A stretch of DNA of 14,197 nucleotides from Methanothrix harundinacea (GTDB lineage: Archaea > Halobacteriota > Methanosarcinia > Methanotrichales > Methanotrichaceae). Under the pieces are notes generated by a model that saw nothing but the letters and a program-made list of their open reading frames with translations, was not told the origin of the DNA and ran no database searches. Below, piece by piece: positions 7,539-14,101 of the stretch (the stretch's first letter is position 1; each line of letters begins with the position of its first letter). The DNA lies in NCBI GenBank assembly GCA_002502785.1, contig DAQG01000003.1, positions 1 through 14,197 on the forward strand. The letters run 5' to 3'. The position numbers were made by a program, and so were the translations under genes.

Positions 7539-8483
7539 ATGAAGATTCAGCTCAGTTTTGCCGTGATCTTGGTCCTCGTAGTTGCAACAGCTGTGGCCAC
7601 CCCCGACGAGGCCAGCGGGACGGTGATCGCTGTTGAAAGCGGCGATGTCTTCGACGTCCAGATCAATAAGTCGGATTTCCGAACCGGATCAGGGGTGGTG
7701 ACGGTGATGTTGGCAGGTGTCAAGCTGCCGCCCGCTGAATCGGTCGAGGGGAAAGCCGCAAAAGAGTATGCAGAAAACTTTCTCATCAACAGGACCGTCT
7801 GGCTGGACATCGACGATGCAAGCGGCGGCGGTCGAGATTCCCTTGGAAGGCTCCTCTGCGTCGTCTATCTGGAAAAACCGGACGGTGGGATCAACCTGGC
7901 CTACCCCTTCAACGGCATACTGGTGATGGAAGGTCACGCCGAAGTTGACGACTCAGAGGATAACGAGTTTGATACCACTGACTGGTGGCCAGTATGGGTG
8001 TTGATCAACGAGGTGGAGGCAAACCCCCAGGACTACGACGAGGGCAACGAGTGGGTGGAGCTTTACAACGACGGCGAATTTGATGCCGATGTGAGCAACT
8101 GGACCCTGACGACGGCAGGCGGGTCGGTCGTTTCGATCGAGGCTGGGACGATCATTCCTGCATGGGGGTATTTGGTGGTCACAGGCGACGGCTATTGGCT
8201 GCGAAACAGCGACGAGATGGTCGTCCTGAGAGATGCAGAGGGGACGGAGGTCGACAGGACCCCGGTTCTGGACGACGAGGACGACGAAGACTACAGCTGG
8301 TCCAGATATCCCGACGGGGGGGACGAGTGGGTTTACATCGAAGCGAGCCCGGGCGAGCCCGTTCCGCCGATAGAGCTATCCCTGGGCACGATCTCCGACC
8401 TCATCGATGATGATTACTGGCTGCGATCCGACGGTTATTGTCCTTCGGGCCTCTGGGACGTCTCGGACTTTCTCGGATCGTAA
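7539..8483 (+). CDS. Secreted SNase-like plus lamin-tail-domain protein
   Basis: A 314-residue protein. A hydrophobic N-terminal signal peptide (about 1-20, ending in ATAVA) is followed by a micrococcal-nuclease-like domain (about 27-136) and a lamin tail domain (about 153-272: INEVEANP, GNEWVELYNDG, YLVVTGDGYWL, DYSWSRYPDGGDEW). In the SNase part, Asp36 and Arg104 (in the SLGRLL motif) match conserved positions. The usual R-L-x-G-x-D-T-P-E core is instead VMLAGVKLPPAE, so the catalytic Arg is Met57 and the metal-binding Asp is Lys62. Nuclease activity is therefore doubtful, and binding may be the role. Start ATG 7539 is chosen because it gives a clean signal peptide and lies 2 bp after the TPR stop; the frame extends upstream only within the TPR gene. 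Lamin tail domains occur in many secreted nucleases and surface proteins. The gene probably ends the exported-protein operon. Confidence 0.85.
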   Translation: MKIQLSFAVILVLVVATAVATPDEASGTVIAVESGDVFDVQINKSDFRTGSGVVTVMLAGVKLPPAESVEGKAAKEYAENFLINRTVWLDIDDASGGGRDSLGRLLCVVYLEKPDGGINLAYPFNGILVMEGHAEVDDSEDNEFDTTDWWPVWVLINEVEANPQDYDEGNEWVELYNDGEFDADVSNWTLTTAGGSVVSIEAGTIIPAWGYLVVTGDGYWLRNSDEMVVLRDAEGTEVDRTPVLDDEDDEDYSWSRYPDGGDEWVYIEASPGEPVPPIELSLGTISDLIDDDYWLRSDGYCPSGLWDVSDFLGS

Positions 8484-8503
8484 CTAACAAGTTCGCTCGT
8501 TCG

Positions 8504-8516
8504 CCTACATTTTTCC
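8504..8516 (+). terminator. T-run terminator candidate
   Basis: CCTACATTTTTCC starts 21 bp after the stop at 8483. The identical 13-mer occurs after the surface-protein gene at 4007-4019. T-rich runs are the main archaeal termination signal. No hairpin is seen here. Confidence 0.4.
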
Positions 8517-8555
8517 TGTCGCCTCAGTTACATCCTCTGTCGTTGAATCCGTCCC

Positions 8556-8566
8556 ATTTTTATAAC
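8556..8566 (+). promoter_or_regulatory. TATA promoter of metal ATPase, probably leaderless
   Basis: ATTTTTATAAC has its TATA centre near 8561, only about 23-26 bp before three consecutive ATG codons (8584, 8587, 8590). The predicted transcription start therefore falls on the start codons, implying a leaderless mRNA. No Shine-Dalgarno is present. Confidence 0.6.
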
Positions 8567-8583
8567 TCCGCCCTCGAATACTG

Positions 8584-10944
8584 ATGATGATGAGCCGGAC
8601 CGAAGAGAAGCTCTCCATTGAACTGTCCCTCATTTTGCCCGAGGAGAACGGCCAGTGCCCCCAGTGCGCCGAACGCCTGGGCGAGGCCCTATCAGGTCAT
8701 AGGGGGATAGAGAAGGCCCACATCAGGCAGGAGGGAGATAGGATCCTTCTATGCCTCCACTACGACCCTAACCTCGCGTCCCTGAAGACGGTAAAAAGGC
8801 TGGCAGAGGAAGCAGGATCCCAGATATCTGAGAGGTACCGTCACGAGACTCTCAGAGTGAGGGGGATGGACTGCACCGACTGCGCAAAAAGCCTCGAGCA
8901 CATCCTCTCCCGCCTTCCGGGCGTCATCGACGTCTCCGCGAGCTACGCGGCGGAGCGGATGAGGGTGGAGTACGACTCCGCCGAGATATCTCACAAAGAG
9001 ATCCTCCGCCGGGTGGAATGGATGGGCTACAAGGTCGATGAAGAGATGAAGGAAGGCCGATTTCAAAGCCATCGCGAGGTCATATTCGCCATCCTCGCCG
9101 GACTCTTTCTGGCGGCGGGATTCCTGGCGGGCGGGTCGGGAGTCGCCACCGCCCAGATGGTCACAGGGTTGTATCTTCTCGCATACCTGGCGGGAGGCTA
9201 CGACGCCACCAGACACGCGTTCAAAGCAGCGGTTCACGCCCGTTTCGACATCGACTTTTTGATGGTGGTGGCGGCCCTCGGCGCAGCTCTCGTGGGCCAG
9301 GTGGCCGAAGGCGCCCTTCTTCTCTTCCTATTCAGCCTCGGCCACTCCCTGGAGCACTACGCCATGGGCAGGGCTCGAAAGGCCATCGAGGCCCTGGGCG
9401 AGATCTCGCCGAAGAGCGCCAGGCTTAGGCGGGATGGCGTTGAGCTTGATCTGCCCGTCGAGGTGGTGGAGAGGGGCGATGTCGTTATAGTTCGGCCAGG
9501 AGAGCGGATCCCCATCGACGGCTTAGTCCTTACGGGCAATTCCACCGTGGACCAGAGCCCCATCACCGGCGAAAGCCTCCCACAAGAAAAGTCGCCCGGC
9601 GACGCCGTCTATGCCGGGACGGTCAACGGGCCGGGCTCCATGGAGATCGAGGTGACGAAGCTCTCGAAAGATTCCACCCTCGCCAGAGTCGTCCAGATGG
9701 TGGAAGAAGCCCAGGTTCAGAAGTCGCCATCTCAGCGGTTGACGGATAGGATCGAGCGGACCTTCGTCCCCCTGGTTTTGGCGGGAGTGTTCCTCCTGAT
9801 CGTCGTCCCGCCGGTTGTGGGCATTCTTCCATGGAAGGTGGCTTTCATCAGGGCGATGACGATACTGGTGGCTGCCTCTCCTTGCGCTCTCGCCATCTCC
9901 ACCCCCTCTGCCGTCCTCTCGGGGATCGCCCAGGCAGCCCGGCACGGGGTATTGATCAAAGGAGGCGTCCATCTCGAAAACCTCGGATCTGTAAAGGCGA
10001 TCGCCTTCGACAAGACGGGGACCCTCACCCTGGGCCAGCTCGAGGTGACCGATGCCATCCCTATAGGCGAAACCGATGAGGACGACCTTCTCCGAATCGC
10101 CGGAGCCGCCGAGAGCAGGTCTGGGCATCCTCTGGCAGAAGCCGTCCTGAGAACGGCCCGAGATCGGGGGCTGGACCTGCCTGCGGTCGGGGATCTTCAG
10201 TCGATTCCGGGGAAGGGTGTGAAGGCAGATCTCGGCGGTGAAATTGTCCAGATCGGGAATTTGAAGCTCTTCGAGGGCGAGGGTGATGACGATCCGCTCT
10301 TCAATGAGGTAGCTTCCTGGGCCGATAATCTGGAAGAGCAGGGAAAGACCACCATGGTGATGAGAAAGGGCGGCCGCTTTTTGGGGTTGATCGGATTTTC
10401 GGACAGGCCAAGGCCCGAGGCCGCCTCCGCCCTTAATAGCCTGAAAGATCTCGGGATTGAGTCCCTCGTGATGATCACCGGGGACAATGAACGGGTAGCC
10501 TCTGCCATCGCCGCTGAGGTGGGGGTGACCGATCAGATGTCGAGCCTTCTTCCCGAGGAGAAGGTCTCCGCCGTTGAAGAACTGCTCCGAAAGTACAGCT
10601 CTGTGGCGATGATCGGCGACGGCGTCAACGACGCCCCGGCTCTCGTCCGGGCAACCGTTGGAATCGCCATGGGTACCGGCGGAACAGACGTCGCCCTGGA
10701 GACCGCCGACGTCGCCCTGATCTCTGATGATCTATCGAGGCTCCCCTTCGCCGTGGCCCTCGGCATGCAGTCCAGAAGGATAATCAGGCAGAACCTGGCG
10801 GTCTCTCTAGGGGTCATCGCCCTTCTACTACCCCTCGCCCTCTCGGGCCTGGCCGGGATCGCTTTCGCCATCGTCCTTCATGAGGGAAGCACGCTTCTCG
10901 TTGTGGCAAACGCCCTGCGGCTTCTCCGCTTCGGGCCGGAATGA
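8584..10944 (+). CDS. P1B-type heavy-metal ATPase, P1B-4-like, with two metal-binding domains
   Basis: A 786-residue ATP-driven metal-ion exporter of the inner membrane. Domains in order: a first HMA-like domain with CPQC (C25-C28); a second HMA domain with GMDCTDC (C97, C100); membrane helices from about 165; the actuator TGES (T328-E330); transmembrane SPC (S432-C434); phosphorylation site DKTGT (D476); nucleotide-binding HP (H515-P516); hinge GDGVND (D679-D683); and a final helix with HEGST (H766). Established knowledge: SPC together with HEG(S/G)T marks the P1B-4 group, linked to Co, Zn or Fe(II) export. Cu pumps have CPC, and Zn/Cd pumps of the ZntA type have CPC plus an Asp late in the protein. 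Two N-terminal HMA domains are less usual for P1B-4. The gene has its own promoter and no metal-sensing regulator beside it. The substrate is inferred, not shown. The first of three ATGs is used here. Confidence 0.93.
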   Translation: MMMSRTEEKLSIELSLILPEENGQCPQCAERLGEALSGHRGIEKAHIRQEGDRILLCLHYDPNLASLKTVKRLAEEAGSQISERYRHETLRVRGMDCTDCAKSLEHILSRLPGVIDVSASYAAERMRVEYDSAEISHKEILRRVEWMGYKVDEEMKEGRFQSHREVIFAILAGLFLAAGFLAGGSGVATAQMVTGLYLLAYLAGGYDATRHAFKAAVHARFDIDFLMVVAALGAALVGQVAEGALLLFLFSLGHSLEHYAMGRARKAIEALGEISPKSARLRRDGVELDLPVEVVERGDVVIVRPGERIPIDGLVLTGNSTVDQSPITGESLPQEKSPGDAVYAGTVNGPGSMEIEVTKLSKDSTLARVVQMVEEAQVQKSPSQRLTDRIERTFVPLVLAGVFLLIVVPPVVGILPWKVAFIRAMTILVAASPCALAISTPSAVLSGIAQAARHGVLIKGGVHLENLGSVKAIAFDKTGTLTLGQLEVTDAIPIGETDEDDLLRIAGAAESRSGHPLAEAVLRTARDRGLDLPAVGDLQSIPGKGVKADLGGEIVQIGNLKLFEGEGDDDPLFNEVASWADNLEEQGKTTMVMRKGGRFLGLIGFSDRPRPEAASALNSLKDLGIESLVMITGDNERVASAIAAEVGVTDQMSSLLPEEKVSAVEELLRKYSSVAMIGDGVNDAPALVRATVGIAMGTGGTDVALETADVALISDDLSRLPFAVALGMQSRRIIRQNLAVSLGVIALLLPLALSGLAGIAFAIVLHEGSTLLVVANALRLLRFGPE

Positions 10945-10963
10945 CATGGTTTCGGATTCGCCT

Positions 10964-11695
10964 TTATTCGAGCTCGAGCTCTCTCGCCATCTCAAGCGCC
11001 TTATCGGCCTCTTCATCTCTGCCGAGGGCTTTCAGGGCCAGAGCCATGTTCTTCCAGGCTGTTGTGTACTCGGGGTAGATCTCTACCGCCTTCTGGAAGC
11101 ACTCCACCGCCTCTTTGGATCGCTTCAAGGCGATGAGGCAGACGCCCTTGTTGTTCCAGGTGTAGAAGTCGAATGGGTCAATGATGATCGACTCGTCGTA
11201 ACACTCAAGGGCTTCCTCGTGCCGCCCCTGGTTGTCGAGGGCTGCGCCCTTGTTGTTCCAGGCTCTGCCCGCCCGCGCGCCCAGGGGCTCGATCTCTATG
11301 GCCCTATCATAAGAGTCAGCAGCTTCTTGGAACTTTTTTGTGGAATGGAAGGCGTAGCCCTTGACGATCCAGGATCGAGCGTCCGACGGGTCGATATCGA
11401 GGCCCCTATCGGCCGACTTCAGTGCCTCGTCGTGTCTGGCCAGCTCGTTTAAGGCGATCGCCTTCCCCCGCCAGCTTCGAGCGTGATCTGGCTCGATATC
11501 CAAAGCTGTTTCGAAAGATTCCACCGCCTCTTGGTAGCGGTGTGCCTTTCGGAGGGATTCGCCGAGCAGGTACCACGCCTCGACGAAGAGGGGGTCGGCC
11601 TCGATCGCCTTCTCGAGAGACTTGACGGCCTCTTCAAACGAGCCGGTGCTGTAGTGGGCGGCACCCCTCTTGTACCAGTAATCGAGATCTAACAA
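10964..11695 (-). CDS. Cytoplasmic seven-TPR protein, TTG start
   Basis: A 243-residue protein made almost wholly of seven tetratricopeptide repeats of 34 residues (from about residue 5 to the end). There are 3 extra residues between repeats 4 and 5 (LGARAGRAW). There is no signal peptide or membrane helix, so it should be a cytoplasmic scaffold or adaptor; the partner is unknown. The start is set at TTG 11695 because a 9-nt Shine-Dalgarno AGGAGGTGA (11700-11708, minus strand) lies 4 nt upstream. The longer frame from TTG 11725 would put that ribosome site inside the coding region and adds ten non-TPR residues. It lies 87 bp downstream of the Mrr-like membrane gene on the same strand and may be cotranscribed with it. 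Its stop is 19 bp from the end of the converging ATPase gene. Confidence 0.88.
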   Translation of the reverse strand: MLDLDYWYKRGAAHYSTGSFEEAVKSLEKAIEADPLFVEAWYLLGESLRKAHRYQEAVESFETALDIEPDHARSWRGKAIALNELARHDEALKSADRGLDIDPSDARSWIVKGYAFHSTKKFQEAADSYDRAIEIEPLGARAGRAWNNKGAALDNQGRHEEALECYDESIIIDPFDFYTWNNKGVCLIALKRSKEAVECFQKAVEIYPEYTTAWKNMALALKALGRDEEADKALEMARELELE

Positions 11696-11699
11696 GCAG

Positions 11700-11708
11700 T
11701 CACCTCCT
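11700..11708 (-). promoter_or_regulatory. Strong Shine-Dalgarno deciding a TTG start
   Basis: The minus strand reads AGGAGGTGA, a full-length match to the complement of the archaeal 16S rRNA 3' end. It lies 4 nt before TTG 11695 and is the best ribosome site in the window. Confidence 0.85.
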
Positions 11709-11782
11709 CTGCCGAAGATGCGCAAAAAGGGGATTCGAACATGTCACCGTGCTTTTGGCCCGGAACGTTGTTAAGCCTTCTG

Positions 11783-12547
11783 TCATCTCGTCAGAGCCGC
11801 CAGGATCTTCTCTGAGACGTCTCTCTCGAACTCGCGGACGGTGGGGGCATGGGATTTGTAGATCTCCGCAAGGTCGAGGTCCCGAAGGTCACTTCCTTCA
11901 ATCAGACTTCTCAGATCGATGAGCAACTTCTGGACGGGATCGATCTTGAAACCGAAAAATTCTATGTAAAGGACGGCGATGGACAGAATGGCGAGCAATG
12001 CGATGAACTTCGCTTTCGACCTTCTTTTCTTCCCCATCGTCGGGAAAACTGACCTATCGATGGCCTCTCTTTGCCGGAGGCTCCTCTTCTCGGCTACGTT
12101 CCTTCGGAGCCGTTCGATCTCTCCGGGACCCCAGAGCCTTACCCCACGCCTCTCGGCCAGATCCGTTGCGGACCGTGCAAACCCTGAATAGGGCGAGACC
12201 ACTACGGAAATACTTCCAGGATGTCTCTCCTGAGTTTTGGTGACCCTCTCGACTTCGGCCTCGTCGACGGGGCTGTCGGATTTTTTGTAATGGATGAAGT
12301 AGGTGATTTTGTGGCCCACCTCGTCGGTCCTGGTGGCGGTTATCTCCGACCCGCCATCATCGGATCTTGCGGTCTTGGTGACCCTATAGCCGTTCAGCTC
12401 GATCAGATCAGCAAATTCTTCCTCGAAACCGTATCCGGCCCCTTGCGGGTTCAACCATTTCGCCCCCTTTTCATCTTCGGCCCCCATCCGATGCTGTCTT
12501 GAGATTATTTGACCCTTTTCTGCGGTTTTGTATGCGGCGAGGAGCAA
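11783..12547 (-). CDS. Membrane-anchored Mrr-like restriction-endonuclease-fold protein
   Basis: A 254-residue protein. Residues about 38-148 match the Mrr/PD-(D/E)xK layout: GYGFEEEFADLIELNGY (helix with Glu), SDDGGSEI, then a strand ending HYK (H86-Y87-K88), SDSPV, and SVVVSPYSGFARSATDLAE. In typical Mrr domains the motif is GVD with QxK. Here Asp is Glu68 and Gln is His86, so catalytic ability is uncertain although a PD-ExK core is retained. A basic stretch (KKRRSKAK, about 173-180) precedes one membrane helix (about 181-199) and a helical tail, so the nuclease-like domain should be cytoplasmic. The first start is TTG 12547 with GGAG 5 nt upstream. ATG 12487 is the alternative and loses only 20 residues. 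A TATA box lies at 12581-12589. It sits upstream of the seven-TPR gene. DNA restriction or defence is possible but unproven. Confidence 0.8.
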   Translation of the reverse strand: MLLAAYKTAEKGQIISRQHRMGAEDEKGAKWLNPQGAGYGFEEEFADLIELNGYRVTKTARSDDGGSEITATRTDEVGHKITYFIHYKKSDSPVDEAEVERVTKTQERHPGSISVVVSPYSGFARSATDLAERRGVRLWGPGEIERLRRNVAEKRSLRQREAIDRSVFPTMGKKRRSKAKFIALLAILSIAVLYIEFFGFKIDPVQKLLIDLRSLIEGSDLRDLDLAEIYKSHAPTVREFERDVSEKILAALTR

Positions 12548-12580
12548 TTGAACTCCATAGACGTCCCAAAGACCAATGCC

Positions 12581-12589
12581 TTATATATT
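12581..12589 (-). promoter_or_regulatory. TATA box of Mrr-like gene
   Basis: The minus strand reads AATATATAA here. Predicted transcription start is near 12559, giving a leader of about 11 nt to TTG 12547 or about 71 nt to ATG 12487. The 224-bp divergent region 12548-12771 holds this promoter and the one at 12711; I see no further clear gene in it. Confidence 0.55.
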
Positions 12590-12710
12590 ATGATATTCTA
12601 TGGTTATTTATAGTTGGGGCAAAGTTCGGCCTGGGGCCTTCGGTCGCCCCCTTATCCAAGTATCGCCGCAAAGAACCGGAAATTGGCCGACGGGCTGCTC
12701 CATTATGGTA

Positions 12711-12721
12711 AGATATATATT
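12711..12721 (+). promoter_or_regulatory. TATA box of DUF2551-like gene
   Basis: AGATATATATT gives a predicted transcription start near 12743 and a leader of about 29 nt. GGTGAT (12761-12766) follows as the Shine-Dalgarno, 5 nt before ATG 12772. Confidence 0.55.
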
Positions 12722-12771
12722 GCCAGGCCGCAATTCGCTGTCCGCATGTACTTGGACGGTGGTGATGTGAT

Positions 12772-13095
12772 ATGAGTTCGATGCAATCTGAGATCGCCAG
12801 CCGTCTGGTCCAGTTCCTCGATCTGGACACGGATGGAAGAAGGCGTTTCGTTCTGGGAGTCATCCTCGAATCGGGCGAAATTACCGTAAGCTCTCTTTAC
12901 AAGGCGGTCAAAGAGCAGTTCGAGACCTCACGCAAAGTCGTGGCATCGCTCTTGGGCTATATCTGTTCCAAGCTGGGAATCCTCAGGGCGCACAAGAAAT
13001 CCTACCGTCTGCCAACGGTTTACATACTGAAAGATGAGTATACAGACCTCGTCAGGTCCGTGCTCAAGGCTACCGCTGTTCCCAGCGATTCATGA
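12772..13095 (+). CDS. DUF2551-like helix-turn-helix protein
   Basis: A 107-residue, mainly helical protein: two N-terminal helices (about 4-32), then a winged-helix-like unit (about 37-90: ITVSSLYKAVKEQF, SRKVVASLLGYICSKLGIL, and a strand pair ending in YILKDEY). From memory it resembles DUF2551, a small family in methanogens with a predicted DNA-binding fold; I cannot confirm by search. The start ATG 12772 has a Shine-Dalgarno GGTGAT and its own TATA box. Its stop overlaps the ATG of the next gene (ATGA, 13092-13095), so the two are translationally coupled and probably work together. The basic patch HKKSYR fits nucleic-acid binding. Regulatory role is inferred; the target is unknown. Confidence 0.78.
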   Translation: MSSMQSEIASRLVQFLDLDTDGRRRFVLGVILESGEITVSSLYKAVKEQFETSRKVVASLLGYICSKLGILRAHKKSYRLPTVYILKDEYTDLVRSVLKATAVPSDS

Positions 13096-13493
13096 CCCAC
13101 GTCAAGAACGCTCCCAGAACCGCGACCACCTTGAAGATCAGATCCAAGTCGGAACACTGGATCAGCCACTCCAAAGACCCCTACCTTGAGCTTATGCTTC
13201 GCCTCTTCCAAGACGAGAAGACAGCTCGCCGCGGCAGGGATTTTCTCAACATGGTGGAAGTGGGACAGCTCGAGGGCGAACCTCTGAAAACCAGGGACTG
13301 GAAACGGATAATGGAAGATCTGGACGTCTCCAGATCCGCCTTTTACTTCATGAGAAACAAGCTTTTGGGAGCGGGACTGATCGCCGTCCGGTCCGGGGAA
13401 TACAGGCTTTCCGGGATGTTTAGCCGCGACCTCGTGGACATGTCCAGATGGTGGTGGACGGCGGTTATGGGAAACGATCCCGAGACGCTGTAG
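13092..13493 (+). CDS. Winged-helix-like protein coupled to DUF2551-like gene
   Basis: A 133-residue protein. The first 25 residues are basic and probably disordered. A helical part follows (about 30-58), then a likely winged-helix unit (about 66-108: TRDWKRIMEDLDVSRSAFYF, RNKLLGAGLIAV, with a wing ending EYRLSG) and a Trp-rich helix (RWWWTAV, 119-125). I do not recognise a named family. It starts at ATG 13092 inside the stop of the preceding gene with no Shine-Dalgarno of its own, so translation likely depends on the upstream gene. The two HTH-like products may form a heteromeric regulator (inference). It ends 35 bp from the converging TFE gene. Confidence 0.75.
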   Translation: MTHVKNAPRTATTLKIRSKSEHWISHSKDPYLELMLRLFQDEKTARRGRDFLNMVEVGQLEGEPLKTRDWKRIMEDLDVSRSAFYFMRNKLLGAGLIAVRSGEYRLSGMFSRDLVDMSRWWWTAVMGNDPETL

Positions 13494-13528
13494 ATTTGTA
13501 AAACTTTATCAAAATGCTTTCGGGAGAG

Positions 13529-14026
13529 TTAAAGGGCGGCGGTCAGCTCTCCCATCCTCTTCTCGATGGTCATCACGATCCTGTCGTTGTCCATGTACTC
13601 TAGGCCCGCTCCGCAGAAGGGACATACGAAGTTGTTCTCGCTCGCCTCGTCGAAGACGAAACGGGCACATCCGCCGACGCATGCGTAAAAAATGTTGTTC
13701 TTCTCGTAACTGAGCCGCTCGTCGAGCTTTCTCAAAAGCTTTCTGACCTCCGACTCGAGGGCTCGGTCGAGATTCTCAACGCACAAAGTCCATAGGTAAG
13801 TCAGCCATCCGCTTTCGGGATCCCTCTCCCTCCTGTACCTGGCAAGACGATGCTCATAGAGCAAATAGAGCGTCCTTCTCACGGTGTTCAGGCTGATTCC
13901 CGTGATCTCTGCAACGTATTCGTCAGTAACCTCCTCGTCGGGCATGCACTCGACGATCTGGAGTCCCTCCTCCCCCACGAGCTTGCGCAGGTAAGCGCGA
14001 TAGATAGGATCCTCAATCAAAGCCAA
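13529..14026 (-). CDS. tfe: Transcription factor E (TFE alpha)
   Basis: A 165-residue archaeal homologue of the TFIIE alpha subunit, which helps RNA polymerase open promoters together with TBP and TFB. The N-terminal winged helix spans about residues 8-80, with typical family features (LVGEEGLQIV, EVTDEYVAEITGISLNTVRR, ARYRRERDPESGWLTY). A short helical linker is followed by a zinc ribbon (about 112-145) with Cys116, Cys120, Cys135 and Cys138. The first pair is C-x3-C rather than the common C-x2-C, which is known to vary among TFE proteins. The frame starts at TTG 14026 with GGTGATC just upstream (14029-14035). The third codon, at 14020, is also TTG. The TATA box lies at 14094-14101. The gene converges on the DUF2551/winged-helix pair, so general and specific transcription factors sit side by side. 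Confidence 0.93.
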   Translation of the reverse strand: MALIEDPIYRAYLRKLVGEEGLQIVECMPDEEVTDEYVAEITGISLNTVRRTLYLLYEHRLARYRRERDPESGWLTYLWTLCVENLDRALESEVRKLLRKLDERLSYEKNNIFYACVGGCARFVFDEASENNFVCPFCGAGLEYMDNDRIVMTIEKRMGELTAAL

Positions 14027-14028
14027 CA

Positions 14029-14058
14029 GATCACCACTCGCTTCTCCCGGAGGGAGAA
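14029..14058 (-). promoter_or_regulatory. TFE leader: Shine-Dalgarno and hairpin
   Basis: On the mRNA strand a perfect 7-bp stem (UUCUCCC/GGGAGAA, 14042-14058, loop of 3) lies just before the GGUGAUC Shine-Dalgarno (14029-14035) and the UUG start. It lies within the predicted leader and could tune TFE translation. The structure is seen; the regulation is inferred. Confidence 0.5.
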
Positions 14059-14093
14059 TTCGCGTCTTCTAAAGTCTTAGCCATCGTATTTTC

Positions 14094-14101
14094 CTATATT
14101 T
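14094..14101 (-). promoter_or_regulatory. TATA box of TFE gene
   Basis: The minus strand reads AAATATAG, centred about 72 bp upstream of TTG 14026. This predicts transcription start near 14072 and a leader of about 46 nt. The rest of the window (14102-14197) is AT-rich intergenic DNA with no supported gene. CTTATAGTAA near 14123-14132 could be a TATA element for a rightward gene beyond the window. Confidence 0.5.

Noticed and set aside
9523..10128. 201-codon minus-strand frame inside the metal ATPase
   Set aside because: It overlaps the actuator and phosphorylation domains of an intact P-type ATPase and has no recognisable content.
10970..10981. Perfect palindrome GAGCTCGAGCTC near the end of the seven-TPR gene
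   Set aside because: It is explained by the ELELE coding sequence at the C-terminus of the protein.
10880..11452. 190-codon plus-strand frame opposite the seven-TPR gene
   Set aside because: Antisense to clear TPR repeats and overlaps the end of the ATPase gene; no promoter is seen.
12633..12650. GGGGC/GCCCC inverted repeat in the divergent intergenic region, possible small RNA
   Set aside because: The stem is only 5 bp with an 8-nt loop in GC-rich DNA. A TATA-like TTATTTATAG lies before it, but that is not enough to call an RNA gene.
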